Shown piece by piece: positions 24,293 to 35,569 of a stretch of 64,000 bases of DNA. Origin of the DNA: Salticus scenicus (taxonomy: Eukaryota > Arthropoda > Arachnida > Araneae > Salticidae). A program made the translations under genes and the position numbers. The number at the start of each line of letters is the position of its first letter. Position 1 is the first letter of the stretch. The stretch lies in assembly GCA_963930645.1 (NCBI GenBank), contig OZ005648.1, positions 274,150,403-274,214,402 of the forward strand. Direction: 5' to 3'. Under the pieces are notes generated by a model. The model did not search any database. It saw only the letters and a program-made list of their open reading frames with translations, and was not told the DNA's origin.

Positions 24293-27200
24293 ATGGATTG
24301 TAGCATTAAGATTGTGCAAATCAATCTGCACCATAGCCAATCGGCTTCTGCCCTTCTTGGCCAAAAGCTGGCTAGTGGTGCTGTAGACATAGCACTTATC
24401 CAGGAGCCATGGGCTAAAGATGGTAAGATCCTTGGTCTTGGTATAGACAGCAAGAGGATCTTCTTTGATAGAACCTGTTGTAGGCCTAGAGCATGCATTT
24501 ATGTTAGCTCTAAGCTACATGCTCTGCTCCTGGTGAATCATCTTAATGGTGACAATGTTGCTGTTAGAGTGAAATACCAGCATCAGGGTAACAAAGAAAG
24601 TTTTACTTTTGTGTCCTCTTATCTTCCATATGAGGATAAGGATACTCTCTCAAAAGAGATTATTAATCTCATTGAGAATTGTCAGAATCTTAAATTCAAG
24701 CTCATCATTGGCTGTGATGCGAATGCTCACCACATATTGTGGGGTAGTAGTGATTGCAACAAGCAGGGTGAGGACCTTCTAGAGTATATTTTACATTATA
24801 ATCTGTATACTCTAAATTCTGGCAATGAACCTACTTTTGTTACTTCTAACAGGAGTGAGGTCATTGATATTACGTTCTGTAATAGTATATGCTATGACAA
24901 CGTCAGGGATTGGAGAGTCTCTGATGAAGAAACTCTTTCTGATCACAGGCTAATTTGTTTTACTGTTACAGGTCCAATAAGACTTGAGACCAAGGGTAGG
25001 AATCCACGCCATACCAAGTGGGGTTCCTACTGTGAAGACCTAAAGAAAGCTGCTTTTGGCCACTTTGGTAAGTTGTCTTCGGTGCTGGATCTCGAATTGG
25101 CTGTTGACCAGTTGCAACAGATCATTTTAGAATCCTACTACCAAAATTGTAAGGTTATGCACACTAGCTTACCAAGGATTGTTCCTTGGTGGTCTAAAGA
25201 GCTTAGTTGTATGCGTAGCAATTGTAGAAAGCTCTTTAATAGAGCTAAGAAGAATGGTGAGTGGCAAACCTATAAGGCTGCACTTACCTCTTATAATAAA
25301 GCTGTCAGGAATGCCAAAAGGGCATCCTGGAACAGCTATTGTTCTGGCATCAGTGATATTTCAGCCACAGCTAGGCTGGTTAGGGTGATGTCTAAGGACA
25401 GGATGTGCAATCTTAATGCTGTTAAGTTGCCTAGTGGTGATTACTCTGAGTCTGGAGAGGAGACCCTGGCAGAAATGTTTAGGGTCCATTTTCCGAACTC
25501 CAGTACTTGCCACGGGACAAGTTTTTCTACTCCTCTCAACACTCGTACTTGTGGAAGAGAGAAATGGAATGCTGCCAGGAAGGTTGTTACATATGAAAAA
25601 ATTATTTGGGCTATTAACTCCTTCAAGTCTTTTAAGACTCCTGGAATTGATGGTATCTTTCCAGCACTTCTGAAAGAAGGCGCTGAGGTTTTGACCCCCA
25701 TCCTTTGCAGGATTTTTAGATCCTGTTTGGCACTTGGTTATACACCAATGGCTTGGAGAAATTCCAGTTTTATCTTTATCCCTAAGCCTGGTAAAGATAA
25801 TTATTTTGAGGCAAGGTCTTTTAGACCTATTTGTCTCACTTCTTTTCTCTTAAAGACTCTTGAGAAGCTTGTTGATAGGTATATCAGGGAAGAGGTCTTA
25901 TGTGTTCGGCCACTTTCCAATTTTCAGTTTGCCTATCAGCCTGGCAGGTCAACTGACACTGCGTTGTATCACTTAACTCATATTGTTGAGAAGTGTCTGG
26001 TCTCTAAGGAGGTGGCTCTTGCTGTCTTTCTTGATATCGAGGGTGCCTTTGACAAGGTTCCTGTTGACACCATCATTGATGCGCTTTCTAATAGGAATAT
26101 CAATAGCACCACTGTGAATTGGATCAAGAGTCTTCTCACCAACAGGTTTGCCTCTGCAACACTGCTTGGTGATTCTCTAATGATCAAAGCCAATACTGGA
26201 TGTCCACAGGGTGGTGTTCTTTCTCCACTGCTGTGGTGTCTCGTGGTTGATTCACTTCTGAATGAGATTGGTCACTCGGGGGTGGATTGCATTGGTTATG
26301 CTGATGATATTGTCATTGTAACCAAGGGGAAGTTTCCGGATACTGTTTGTTGTATCATGCAGAATGCCCTTAAGAAAGTTGAGTCTTGGTGTTCTTCCAG
26401 GGGTCTTTCCGTGAACCCTGCGAAGACACATATGATTGCCTTTAATAGAAAGAGGACCATTATCTTAAAAAATATTAAGTTTTTTGGTCATAACCTCACT
26501 TGTTCAAGTGAGGTTAAGTATCTTGGTGTCTATCTGGATGAGAAACTCAACTGGAGGAGTCATCTTGATTATTGCATTTCTAGGGCTAAAAGGGCTTTTT
26601 GGGCCTGTAGGAATGCTATTGGTAGGTCATGGGGTCTTAGTCCTATGGTTATCCGCTGGATTTACTCCATGATCATTTGTCCAATGATCACTTACGGTTC
26701 TATTGCCTGGTGGTCTAGGACTAGGCTTGACACTGCTAAGAAGAATCTTAATAAGATTCAAAGGATGGTGTGTGTCGCGATGACTGGTTGTTTAAGGACA
26801 ACACCAACTGGAGCTTTAGAGTTACTCTTGGGCTTTATCCCTCTGCATATGCGCATTGAGGCTGAGGCTATCTTATGTGTTAAGAGGTTAAGAAGTTTTG
26901 GGCATTGGAATAATTATTCCAATTATCTGAACTGGAAGAATCTTAATAAGGAGATTTCGGATCACCCGCATTTTATTATGCAGTGTGATAAGGTTCTCCC
27001 TAGGTATGCTTTTTCTAAGCCATATATTATCCACTTGCCCTCTAGGGACATTTCGATGAATACTCCACCTTGGGGTAATACGAATCACATTAAGTGGTAC
27101 ACTGATGGCTCCAAGATGGATAATGGCACTGGTGCTGGTGTTTGCTGTCCTGAGGATGGTACTTCACTTTCCTATCCTTTGGGGAAGTATGCTACTGTCT

Positions 27201-27925
27201 TTCAGGCTGAAGTCTTTGCGATCCTTATGTGTTGTAGGACTTGCATGAATAGGGGCTATAAGAATCGATATATTGACATTTATTCTGATAGTCAGGCTGC
27301 CCTGTTGGCTTTGTAGAAGTCAGTAATGACTTCTTCTCTTGTTTGGGAGTGTTATTTCACTCTTTGTGCTCTTGCTGCTAACAATAAAATCTTCCTGTAT
27401 TGGGTACCAGGTCATGCTGGTATCCTGGGAAATGAGTTAGCTGATGAGCTGGCTAGGAAGGGTTCTGATACACCTTTTATTGGTCCTGAACCTGTCCTGA
27501 GTATTTCTGGTAGTTTGTTGAGGGGTACTATTTTCTCCATCATGAGAAACTTGCAGTACTCTACTTGGCTCAAGACTGAGGGGAGCAGGCAAGCTAAAGA
27601 GCTTAACTGTGGTAATCCTAGTGCAAGGGCTAAGGAGCTCATGAAGCTCAATAGAAATAGCATCAGCAAGGTGATTGGTCTCCTTACGGGACACTGTCGC
27701 TTAAAAAGACATCTTTATGTCATGGGTATTGCTAGTGATCCATTTTGTAGGGGCTGCAAGTACGAGGAGGAAACTGCAACGCATATTTTATGTGAATGTG
27801 AAGTCTTCTCTGCCTATAGGTTTGAGCACTTGGGGCGGCATATAATTGAGCCTTGGGAGCTTCAGGATATTCCGGTTAGGTGTCTGCTGGGTTTTCTTTC
27901 TGCCACAGGTCTTTTTAAAGATTAG
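24293..27925 (+). CDS. ORF2 polyprotein: endonuclease, reverse transcriptase, RNase H (one nonsense codon)
   Basis: The ATG lies 24 bases after the ORF1 stop. Endonuclease residues seen: N11, QEPW with E38, SSYLPY (Y110), GCDANAHH with D142 and N144, D192, SDHRLI with H218. Reverse transcriptase: FLDIEGAFD with D581, TGCPQGGVLSPLLW, and GYADD with D671/D672. RNase H: WYTDGSK (D938), QAEVFA (E973), YSDSQAAL (D999). A TAG at 27314-27316 then stops the frame; the same frame resumes with WVPGHAGILGNELADELARK, the rest of RNase H, and a C-terminal C-x2-C...H-x4-C motif (CRGC...HILCEC). The break therefore falls inside RNase H, and the endonuclease and reverse transcriptase are whole. Without the stop the protein would be about 1210 residues. 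It makes and inserts the element's own DNA copy by target-primed reverse transcription. Confidence 0.93.
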
Positions 27926-28020
27926 GTTTTGTGGGTTAGTACAATAGACCTCTGGTCGCAGTGCTTGGTTTCTTGTAAACCACCCACTTATAATTCATTC
28001 ATTCATTCAAGTTTCACTGC

Positions 28021-29107
28021 AGAAATATTTAGGAAAATGTTATGCGTAACAATAAAATGGCATCTTGAATCTAATTTGTTTACAAAATATCGGCCACGTG
28101 TTCGGCGATTTTACCTACGGTGACGTCACAGGAAAATTGTCCATTCTTTGGAAGTAAACACGTTGAATGATTCATTCAATGTGATTAACTGAAGAATCCA
28201 AAGTGAGCATTTATTGAAAAATATGTATTTACTTTTTTTTTTAATGAAAGATAGCAAAATATACATAAAAAATAAAATGAAGATGAAAAATTCCCTATAT
28301 TTCTGAATTTTTGAGTTTTGTGCATGCATAATAGATATGCGAGAATTGATGTACAAGCATATTAAGATTGAAAAGTCTTTCTGCACTCACTCAGTAAATC
28401 TCTCAACCTCAACTAACTGTTTTGATTTTGTTCTGTTTCAAGTTTGGAAGGCTTGGATGTTAGTGATATTCTCAAAGGATTCAAAATATTGTGCATTGTA
28501 ATTGTAAACTATTGTATTATGGATCATTTAAGACAAAAGTCATTATTATTATTATAGATCACAAAGCTATGAAATAAATACCAAACATTAAATTTCGAAT
28601 TTTGAAATTGTAGTAATAATGGAACAAGTAGCATACAAATTGATTTTTAGAATTAGTTCTGCATTAAAAAAGATATTGCAGTAATTCCACATATATAACC
28701 CATAGGTAATCTGTAAAAAAATAAATGACTTTCTATGTCCTGCAGGTTATCATCCAGTGTGGGGTATCTATCGCACATAATAATCTATCTCATATATCAT
28801 ATCTATCGCACATAATTGAGGAGAAAATCAACACAAGTCTCATTTTTGTTTCGTATCTTAACTTCCTTCTACCGTCTATAGAAATGGGTCAAGTCCAAGC
28901 CACTATGTCACTGTATACCAGTGCAGAATTTTGCTGTTGGCAGCTTGTGATTGATTGCTTGCCATCTAATCTTCCTAATTGGCTGCCCCTTGTTCTTATC
29001 TTTCAATCAGTGTGTTTGTTATGTGTAGAGTGTATTTGTATTGTAGTTTAGCTATCATCTTGATTTATATAACAGCTATCCATATTTTTAACTGAAAGGA
29101 AACATTA
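28021..29107. other. Intergenic, nothing recognised
   Basis: AT-rich sequence between the non-LTR element and the pogo-like region. A 108-codon frame at 28725-29051 has no recognisable motif and poor coding character. Confidence 0.6.
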
Positions 29108-29110
29108 TAG

Positions 29111-29537
29111 GGTAGGTGCTCCAGTAATTGGCATGCTCCAGTAATTGACATCTATCCCAAAATAATTAATGAATAAGAAAAATAATACAATCATATATTT
29201 TATATATAAGAATTTTGACATTTTATATCAAACACTGGAGCATAGGGTGCTAATAAATGGTAAAATAAATAACTAGCAGTGTCAAACACTGGAACATAGG
29301 GTACCAATTACTGATAAAATGAAAAACTGGCAGTGTCAATACTGGATCATTGAGTGGGTGTCAAATAAAAATTTATAAAAAAAATAATTGTTATCAAATA
29401 CATATATTTTAACATATATGTGGTTCTGAATGTCTTTCATGAACTAACTTAAAATTTCTAAAAATATTTTCTGATGACTAGAACATTACAAACATCAAAG
29501 ATTGCTCTAAAAGTATCAATCACTGGTGCACTTACCC
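29111..29537. repeat. Inverted terminal repeats, probable end region of a pogo-like element
   Basis: GGGTAGGTGCTCCAGTAATT at 29111 recurs inverted just before 29537 (GGGTAAGTGCACCAGTGATT); TA lies outside both ends. The motif CACTGGAACATAGGGT and variants recur inside at 29226, 29287 and 29340. This is either a 427-bp MITE or the repeat-rich 5' end of the pogo-like element whose gene starts right after. Confidence 0.55.
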
Positions 29538-29544
29538 TATGGTG

Positions 29545-30729
29545 GATTTCAAATTGAAAGTTATTTCGAAAGCCAAAATTTTGGGGAATTGAGAAACGGC
29601 GCAGTAGTTTAGTGTCGATGAAAAAAATGTTTGTGAATGGACAAAGGAAAAAGAAAAAATAGACAGACGCAAGCGTTCTGTGTATTATCGTAACCCCTTT
29701 TGGCCAGAATTGGAAGAGAACCTTTGTATTGGGTTAAAGTGCAAAGAGAAGCAGGAAATTCCATATCAACTATTAAGATTTGGCTTAAAGCAAAAACAAT
29801 GGCTTCTGTAATGGGATTGCTGATTTTAAAGAAGGCAGCAATTGGTGTTACCATTTTATGTGAAAAAATAACCTTCACATACATACGAATGAAAGCGACA
29901 ATTGGGCAAAAACTTCCCAATAATTGGCAGCAAAAAGTTAAAAACTTTATAGACTTTTTCAAGGACTTAGTTATGTGTAAAAATTATAGTCATAATCAGA
30001 TTATAAACATGAATGAAGTCCTCTTAGTCTTTGATTGTCTGCCTAACAGAACAGTTGATATGAAATGTGCAGCAACTGTATTGATTGTAACAACTGGTCA
30101 CGAAAAACAACATGGCGGTTGTACTTGCTTGCTGCAATGATAATATTTAAAAGAAAAACAATGCCTAAAGTAGAATTCCCTCATGGAGTAATTATTTCTC
30201 TCAATGAAAAAGGATGGAGACTATGATTAAGTGGATAGACGAAGTTTGGAGGATACAAAAAGGGTATTTTTTAACTCTAGACTGCTCATTTTGGATTACA
30301 TGAAAGCTCATGTAGATGGAGTAAAGGCAATTTTTACCCAAAAGTTAGAACGTAATTATCAGTGATCCCTGGTGGTTTGACTAAATTATTACAGCCATTG
30401 GATATTTTTAACTGATTGTTCAAGGCCAAAGTTTGAGCTCAGTGAGAGGACTAGATGTCTAGCGGCCTTAAAGAATACACAAAATCAGAAAATCTTCTCT
30501 CTATTGAAAGTAGCTGAATGGGGTAAAAAATGCTTGGGACTCTATTACTATCAAAACGGTAAAATCTGGATTATTATCATATGATGACAAGGGATGTAAG
30601 GACAGTGAAAAGGAACTTGATAAGGATAATAATAAGGATGATGAAAACGAATTGTCCCAAACAATATTGCAACATTTTATTTCTGTTACGAAAGAATACA
30701 ATTTCGATGGATTTGAATCAATTCTGTAA
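29545..30729 (+). pseudogene. Pogo-type (Tc1/mariner) transposase pseudogene
   Basis: A helix-turn-helix start is readable (DFKLKVISKAKILGN, about 29548), broken by TGA and TAG near 29590-29610. The best frame, 29700-30140, contains KATIGQKLPNNWQQKVKNF, NMNEVLLVFDCLPNRTVDMK and VTTGHEKQ. In the active family the corresponding motif is NMDET-like, so the first catalytic Asp is replaced (NMNE). Later fragments (KRKTMPKVEFPHGVI near 30155, NAWDSI near 30531, and an acidic tail ending at 30729) lie in other frames with many stops. It is related to pogo/Tigger-type transposases such as those domesticated in POGK-like genes. Clearly dead and older than the retroelements. Confidence 0.85.
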
Positions 30730-31320
30730 ATAATTTTATTATTAAATCTTTAATTTTCTTATAAATGGAATAAAGGTGTTAATCATTAGAAGTTACTTCA
30801 ATTTATAGTAATTATTATGTAGAGAGAAAGATTAATACTAAGTTATAATTATTTGCTTTTTCACTAAAAGTAAGTAAATATATTTGTTTATTATTTGTAT
30901 CTTTCCCTACTTATTAAAATATTAGCAATTAGTATTGAGATTAAAAATGCCAATTGTGATTTTAGAACTGTGGGGTATCTTTTGGTCATAGTTATTTTAT
31001 GACCAAATATTCATGTTGGATGTATTTATATGTTGGTCATTATTATATTTTTGTGGGTTACACACACATTTTTTTTTTTTTTTTTTTTTTTTTTAATTCA
31101 GTTTTAAAAAATTTGCTATTTTTATACAATTTAAAAATGATTTATTGCTAGTTCAGCAAATCTTGTTTCCAGAATCTATTTCTTGATTATTATTATTTTT
31201 TATTTCAATCTTAAATTCATTTTTAAAACAATGGAACAGTTAGAACAAAAATTGAATTTTAAAATCAGTTCTGCATTTAAAAATGTTTTTTCCTTTAGTT
31301 CTGTTTTTATTAATGAGGTA

Positions 31321-31365
<45 letters not shown>

Positions 31366-31466
31366 TTCTATTTGTAGCATTTTTTGTTTTATTGTGCCCC
31401 TTCAGTATCTTGAATGTTTTTTTCACCCCCCCCCCCTTGTTTTTTTTTTTAATTTTGGCGGGAAGG
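30730..31466. other. Intergenic with AT microsatellite
   Basis: No gene seen. Contains a T run at 31071-31094 and an (AT)n tract of about 38 bases at 31323-31360. The reading frames over that tract are microsatellite artefacts. Confidence 0.7.
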
Positions 31467-32065
31467 ATTGCGATTTTCAATCTTTCTCCATCTATAACTG
31501 TCAATATTTATTTTAAACTTGCTTCATTAAATTGTAGAACCTATAAAAAAGGTTTCAATATCTCTCACTCCCGTAATCTTTTGTGACCCCTAATGCTAAT
31601 GACTAGCAATCAAATGCTCTGCAGAAGCATTGTGATTTTCAATCTTTCTCGAATCACAACTTAAATGTCGATGTTCTTTTTAAACTTATTCTAGATCCTA
31701 TCAAGTGGGTGGCTAACATTTAAAGTTTTCTATATTCCCTGACTATTTTTCCGAAATTTTCCCCTGATTCTTACTGTTTATTTCACATGAAAATTTCACG
31801 ACATTAGTGAAATATTTAGTGATATAAAATAGCATTAATAATTTAATGATAAACATAACTTATTTTCACAACATTTGTCAAAATTTCTTGACTTTAAATG
31901 CGATTTCTTGACTTTTCCAGATTTTCTAAATTCTCTGATTCTTTGATTTTCCCAGACTACTAGCTACCCTGATCAAGAAGTAGAATTGTTCAATATCTCT
32001 CACTCATATAATGTTACCACCTTTTTCCCTGTGCTAACAATCGGTGATCAAATGTCCTCTAGAAT
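31456..32065 (+). repeat. Tandem duplication interrupted by a MITE
   Basis: A unit beginning GATTTTCAATCTTTCTC (31471 and 31632), followed by TATCTCTCACTC (31559 and 31995) and ATCAAATG (31608 and 32047), is present twice. The second copy is split by the MITE at 31706-31971. Without the insert the unit is about 160 bp. Non-coding. Confidence 0.7.
31706..31971. mobile_element. hAT-type MITE with CCCTGACT interior, copy 1
   Basis: 266 bp with ends GGGTGGCTA and (inverted) AGGGTAGCTA. ATCAAG is repeated on both sides (31700-31705 and 31972-31977), most of an 8-bp duplication. The interior carries repeated AAATTCYCTGAYTMTT motifs and aligns with the copy at 33582-33783. It is inserted in a tandem repeat unit. 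Confidence 0.7.
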
Positions 32066-33581
32066 GGAAGATAGATCTGAAAGGATCACATATGAAATAA
32101 AGGCTTTATATAAAATGACTATTAGTGAGCATTGAAAGAAAATACCAGTGCTTATTCAGTTACTTAAATATATATTTTTTCAATGCCAATATCAGAAGCT
32201 TTCTGCGAAAGTTGGGTCTCGGTCATTGAGACACAGTTGCCACTCAAACATGAAAATGAAATTCCCTGACTTTGCCAGTTCTAAGAAAATTTCAGTCTAA
32301 CCATATACAGTATAGGACCAATGATCTGGAATTCCGAAATCTGGAAGGACCCAAAATTCAGAATGCTTTGAAATTCCAATCATTTCCGCACTGAACAGTC
32401 TGGGAAAAAAAAAAAAAAAACTGTTTCCAGCAAATTACAGTAACTTAATTCAATTTTTAAGAATCTTAAATTCATTCCTTCTCAATTATTTTGTTAATCT
32501 ACAAATTAACGATCAGCCTATTTTTTTCTTTCTCTATGTTTATCTTCAAAGGCACGCATTCGAAACCACTGAGAAATACAGTCTGCTAATTATCACAGCT
32601 GTCAAACTCAGCATTGAACCGGACCACCAGGAAGAAGTGTCAGTAGTCGAGCACAGATGAGGGGGGAAGGGAGAATAGATTAAAGCAAATACAATCTCTT
32701 CATACCCTCCCCTACTACTCTTCAATGTCCTCGACTGAATCATTTTCGGACGTGTGATGATTCTGCCTCTTTGGAGATAACCTCATTTGAACTTTCAGCT
32801 AATATTTATCATTTGATTTGTGCCAATTTATTTTCCATTACATTTCGAAAGTAGATTCTGTTATTAACTAACTATTAAATGAGCAACTTTTAAAAGTTGA
32901 TATCAAAAATATGAAATCGTGGGTTGGATTGACACTTTATTTTTTTAATTCACATTAAGAGTTTTATTACTTTTTTTTCTCCATATCAATAATATATTGC
33001 ATGTTACAAAACAGAATATACAAAATTATTGAAAAGGTTTTATGATTAAAGCAGAAAAAGAAAAATATAAATAATAATTAAAAGCAGAAAAATAGATTAA
33101 TTATACTTCAGTATTTCTGTTGACCCCCCCCCCCTCACTTTCCCAATCTTGTTAAAATTTCGACACACTCAACTATCCTGATTTTTTTTTTTTAAGCGGC
33201 AAGTGGTGATTAACGATCATGCTGGTTAATCAAATATTTACTGCAAATGCTTTATTTTAAAATCATCTTTCATGCCATTTAATTTTAGCAGGAAAATACA
33301 ATTTCGTTTCCATATTTTTGCCAATTTTTACCGTTTATCTGCCCCTTCCCAAAATATATAACTTTTTTCTTGAAGATTGAGGGGGGGGGGGGGGGTTGCA
33401 CTTACCTGTTTTCACCTGGAGAAGTGCTGTTTTTTTTTTTTTTCGACCCAAAACAACTCTTGTGCATTTTTGCATTTGATAGTCTTTATTTACAAACTTC
33501 TCTCCCTTCATTATTCAATCACTTTCTTTTAATTGTCAGCATAAGCCAATCATAAAAAAAAAAAAAAAAAAATTTCAAATT
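31978..33581. other. Intergenic with decayed repeats
   Basis: Near 32262-32310 is a partial copy of the CCCTGACTTT-rich MITE interior. At 32308 a Tigger-like end, CAGTATAGGACC, follows TA and leads into AT(C/G)TGGAA-type motifs; its partner end was not found. C runs lie at 33125-33134 and a G run at 33380-33395. No credible gene. Confidence 0.5.
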
Positions 33582-33783
33582 CAGGGTGGCTAGCTCGATG
33601 ATAATTTCACGACACTACCAAAAAATTTAGTGATTTAAAATATCATTAATAATTTAATGATTAATATAGCTCATTTTCACAAAATTTGTTAAAATTCCCT
33701 GACCTTTAAAGGAAATTCCCTGACTATTCCAGATTTTCTAAATTCCCTGATTCTTTGATTTTCCCTGACTGCTAACCACCCTG
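33582..33783. mobile_element. hAT-type MITE with CCCTGACT interior, copy 2
   Basis: 202 bp, ends CAGGGTGGCTAG and (inverted) CAGGGTGGTTAGC. AAATTC lies on both sides (33577-33582 and 33784-33789). The interior contains four spaced TTCCCTGA motifs. It matches copy 1 over most of its length and is the better preserved of the two. Confidence 0.78.
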
Positions 33784-34803
33784 AAATTCGAATAATGAAA
33801 AAAAAAAAAAAAAAAAAAAAAAATTCTTGTACCTCTTTTCCTTCATTTCAAAATACTATAAACGGAACTCTGATAATTAATATGTGATTATATAATTAAA
33901 TTGAGATTTTTTTCCTAATCCACTTTGACTGATATTTTAAAGATTGCGAGCTGTTAATATTACAAATAATGCGTGAATTTCTATAGAAAAATATAGCAGA
34001 AAGTTTAGTGATTGCCACAACATAAGAGTTAGTTTAATTAATTAATATGTGGTATAATTGAGATTTTTTTACTAATCCACTTTGACTGATATTTTAAAGA
34101 TTACGAGCTGTTAATACTGCAAATAATTTTAAATGAAAAGACATGTGATTTTGGAATGAATATGAAATATTTCTTTTTAAAATTTGTGAATAATTTTCAT
34201 CCAATTTTGGAGAAAAAATAAATAAATAAAAATAAAAAATAAATTAAACAAATAAAATTTGGTTATAAATAATTATTATGAAATTATTATGAAATTAATA
34301 TAAAATATCTAAATTAGGTTGAAAATCAGAAATTTATAAAGGTTTATTATTATTATTTATTTATTATTAATTAAAATAGGACTTTTTATTAATTAAAATG
34401 TGATTTTTTCTTCTCCCCTTCCAGACCACTGTGTATTAAAATTTTAAAATTTGAGTCATTGAATTTGAATCAGTCTTCCAAATTTCAACTCATTGTAGAT
34501 AAGTTCACAAGATTTTTGGATTTAAATATAAAAATTATATTTAAAAAAAAAAAAAAAAAAAAAAATGAAACATTGAATTTGAAGTAAATTTGTATCAGTT
34601 TTTCAACATTCAACGCATTGTAAATAAGCCACATGATTTTTGAATTAAAATATGGAAAAAAAAAAAAAAATCGCAAAATATCAACTGATTTTGACAAAAA
34701 TTAAAAATTGGCTATCAATATTGATTATGAGTTTACAGTTCAAGAATCCTTTAATTTGGTTGAAGATTACAGATTTTGAAAAAAAAAAAAAAAGTTATAT
34801 AGA
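33784..34803. other. Intergenic with local duplications
   Basis: Two diverged direct duplications: TAATCCACTTTGACTGATAT at about 33916 and 34073, and the CATTGAATTTGAA-containing segment at about 34458 and 34570. A runs at 33799-33823, 34542-34565 and elsewhere. No gene. Confidence 0.6.
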
Positions 34804-34805
34804 TA

Positions 34806-35567
34806 CAGTAATTGCCGCTTAATCTGATCAAAGTGCCAGGACCGGAATCAAATCAATACAAACTACGTTTAAAGTTGCTGCTTAATAAAATCAACATCGC
34901 CGGTTAATAAACTCAAAAATATCTCCTCAGCAGACAAAAATATCATTTATGCACATTAAAAAGAAATTATTTACATTGTTATTATTATAATTATTATTAT
35001 TTTTTAAATTAGAAATAGAAATTAAAGCACAACAATCCCTCCGTTATCGCTCACTGTCGAAGATTTTACACTTGCAGCACAGTTACAAATTGAACACGCC
35101 CCATAAATTATCTCCGCAACAATTTCAAGGAACGTAGCGCAGTAATAAGTTACAAATTTGATTTGAAATGATACATATATATATTTTATTTCTAATTATT
35201 AAACAGCGATTTCTAGTTATTTTGTAATTACTAAAATTCATGAGATTTAAATAGAAAGATTTTAAATTTATAAGAAAAAAATTGTGAACTTTTGGTAAAA
35301 TAACGATGACTTTCCTCAAACAAAAGTGCATGATAACTTCGAATGCGTTTAATTTACTTATACCAAAGAAACAATTACTATCTGTAAAAAATTAATTAAA
35401 TTTGTTTACTAATTCCATTATTTGTTACCTTTTGAAGCTTCTTTCCAAATTCAGGGAAGTAATACCTTTTCCTTAAGTGATTGAACGTTCGCCCGATATA
35501 AAAACAGCCGTTTAATAAAATCACTTTGGCTCAGAAGGAATGTGATTTTAATAAGCGTCGGGAACTG
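34806..35567. mobile_element. Tigger/pogo-like MITE
   Basis: 762 bp flanked by TA on both sides (34804-34805 and 35568-35569). Ends are CAGTAATTGCCGCTTAAT and (inverted) CAGTTCCCGACGCTTATT, with further sub-terminal AATCA/TGATTTTATTAA motifs. The CAGT...CGCTTAAT end style is that of Tigger-like Tc1/mariner elements. No transposase inside. Confidence 0.78.
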
Positions 35568-35569
35568 TA

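Larger units (their letters stand above)
22803..28008 (+). mobile_element. Full-length non-LTR retrotransposon (R1/LOA/I-like)
   Basis: A 5206-bp element flanked by a perfect 12-bp target duplication AAGTTTCACTGC (22791-22802 and 28009-28020). It starts with a GC-rich leader of roughly 280-320 bases, carries ORF1 and ORF2 in the same direction, and ends with a short 3' tail of ATTC repeats (27993-28008) instead of poly(A). ORF2 has an apurinic-type endonuclease, a reverse transcriptase, an RNase H and a C-terminal zinc-binding motif. That architecture points to the I/LOA/R1 part of the Jockey group rather than L1, RTE or CR1. Its base composition is richer in G/C than the flanks. The intact duplication and long frames imply a recent insertion. 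Confidence 0.92.

Noticed and set aside
31283..31516. Reading frames rich in Tyr-Ile repeats on both strands
   Set aside because: They are translations of the (AT)n tract at 31323-31360 and its surroundings.
32308..32420. Complete Tigger-like element starting at CAGTATAGG
   Set aside because: No inverted partner end with TA could be found downstream, so it is reported only as a possible end inside a region entry.
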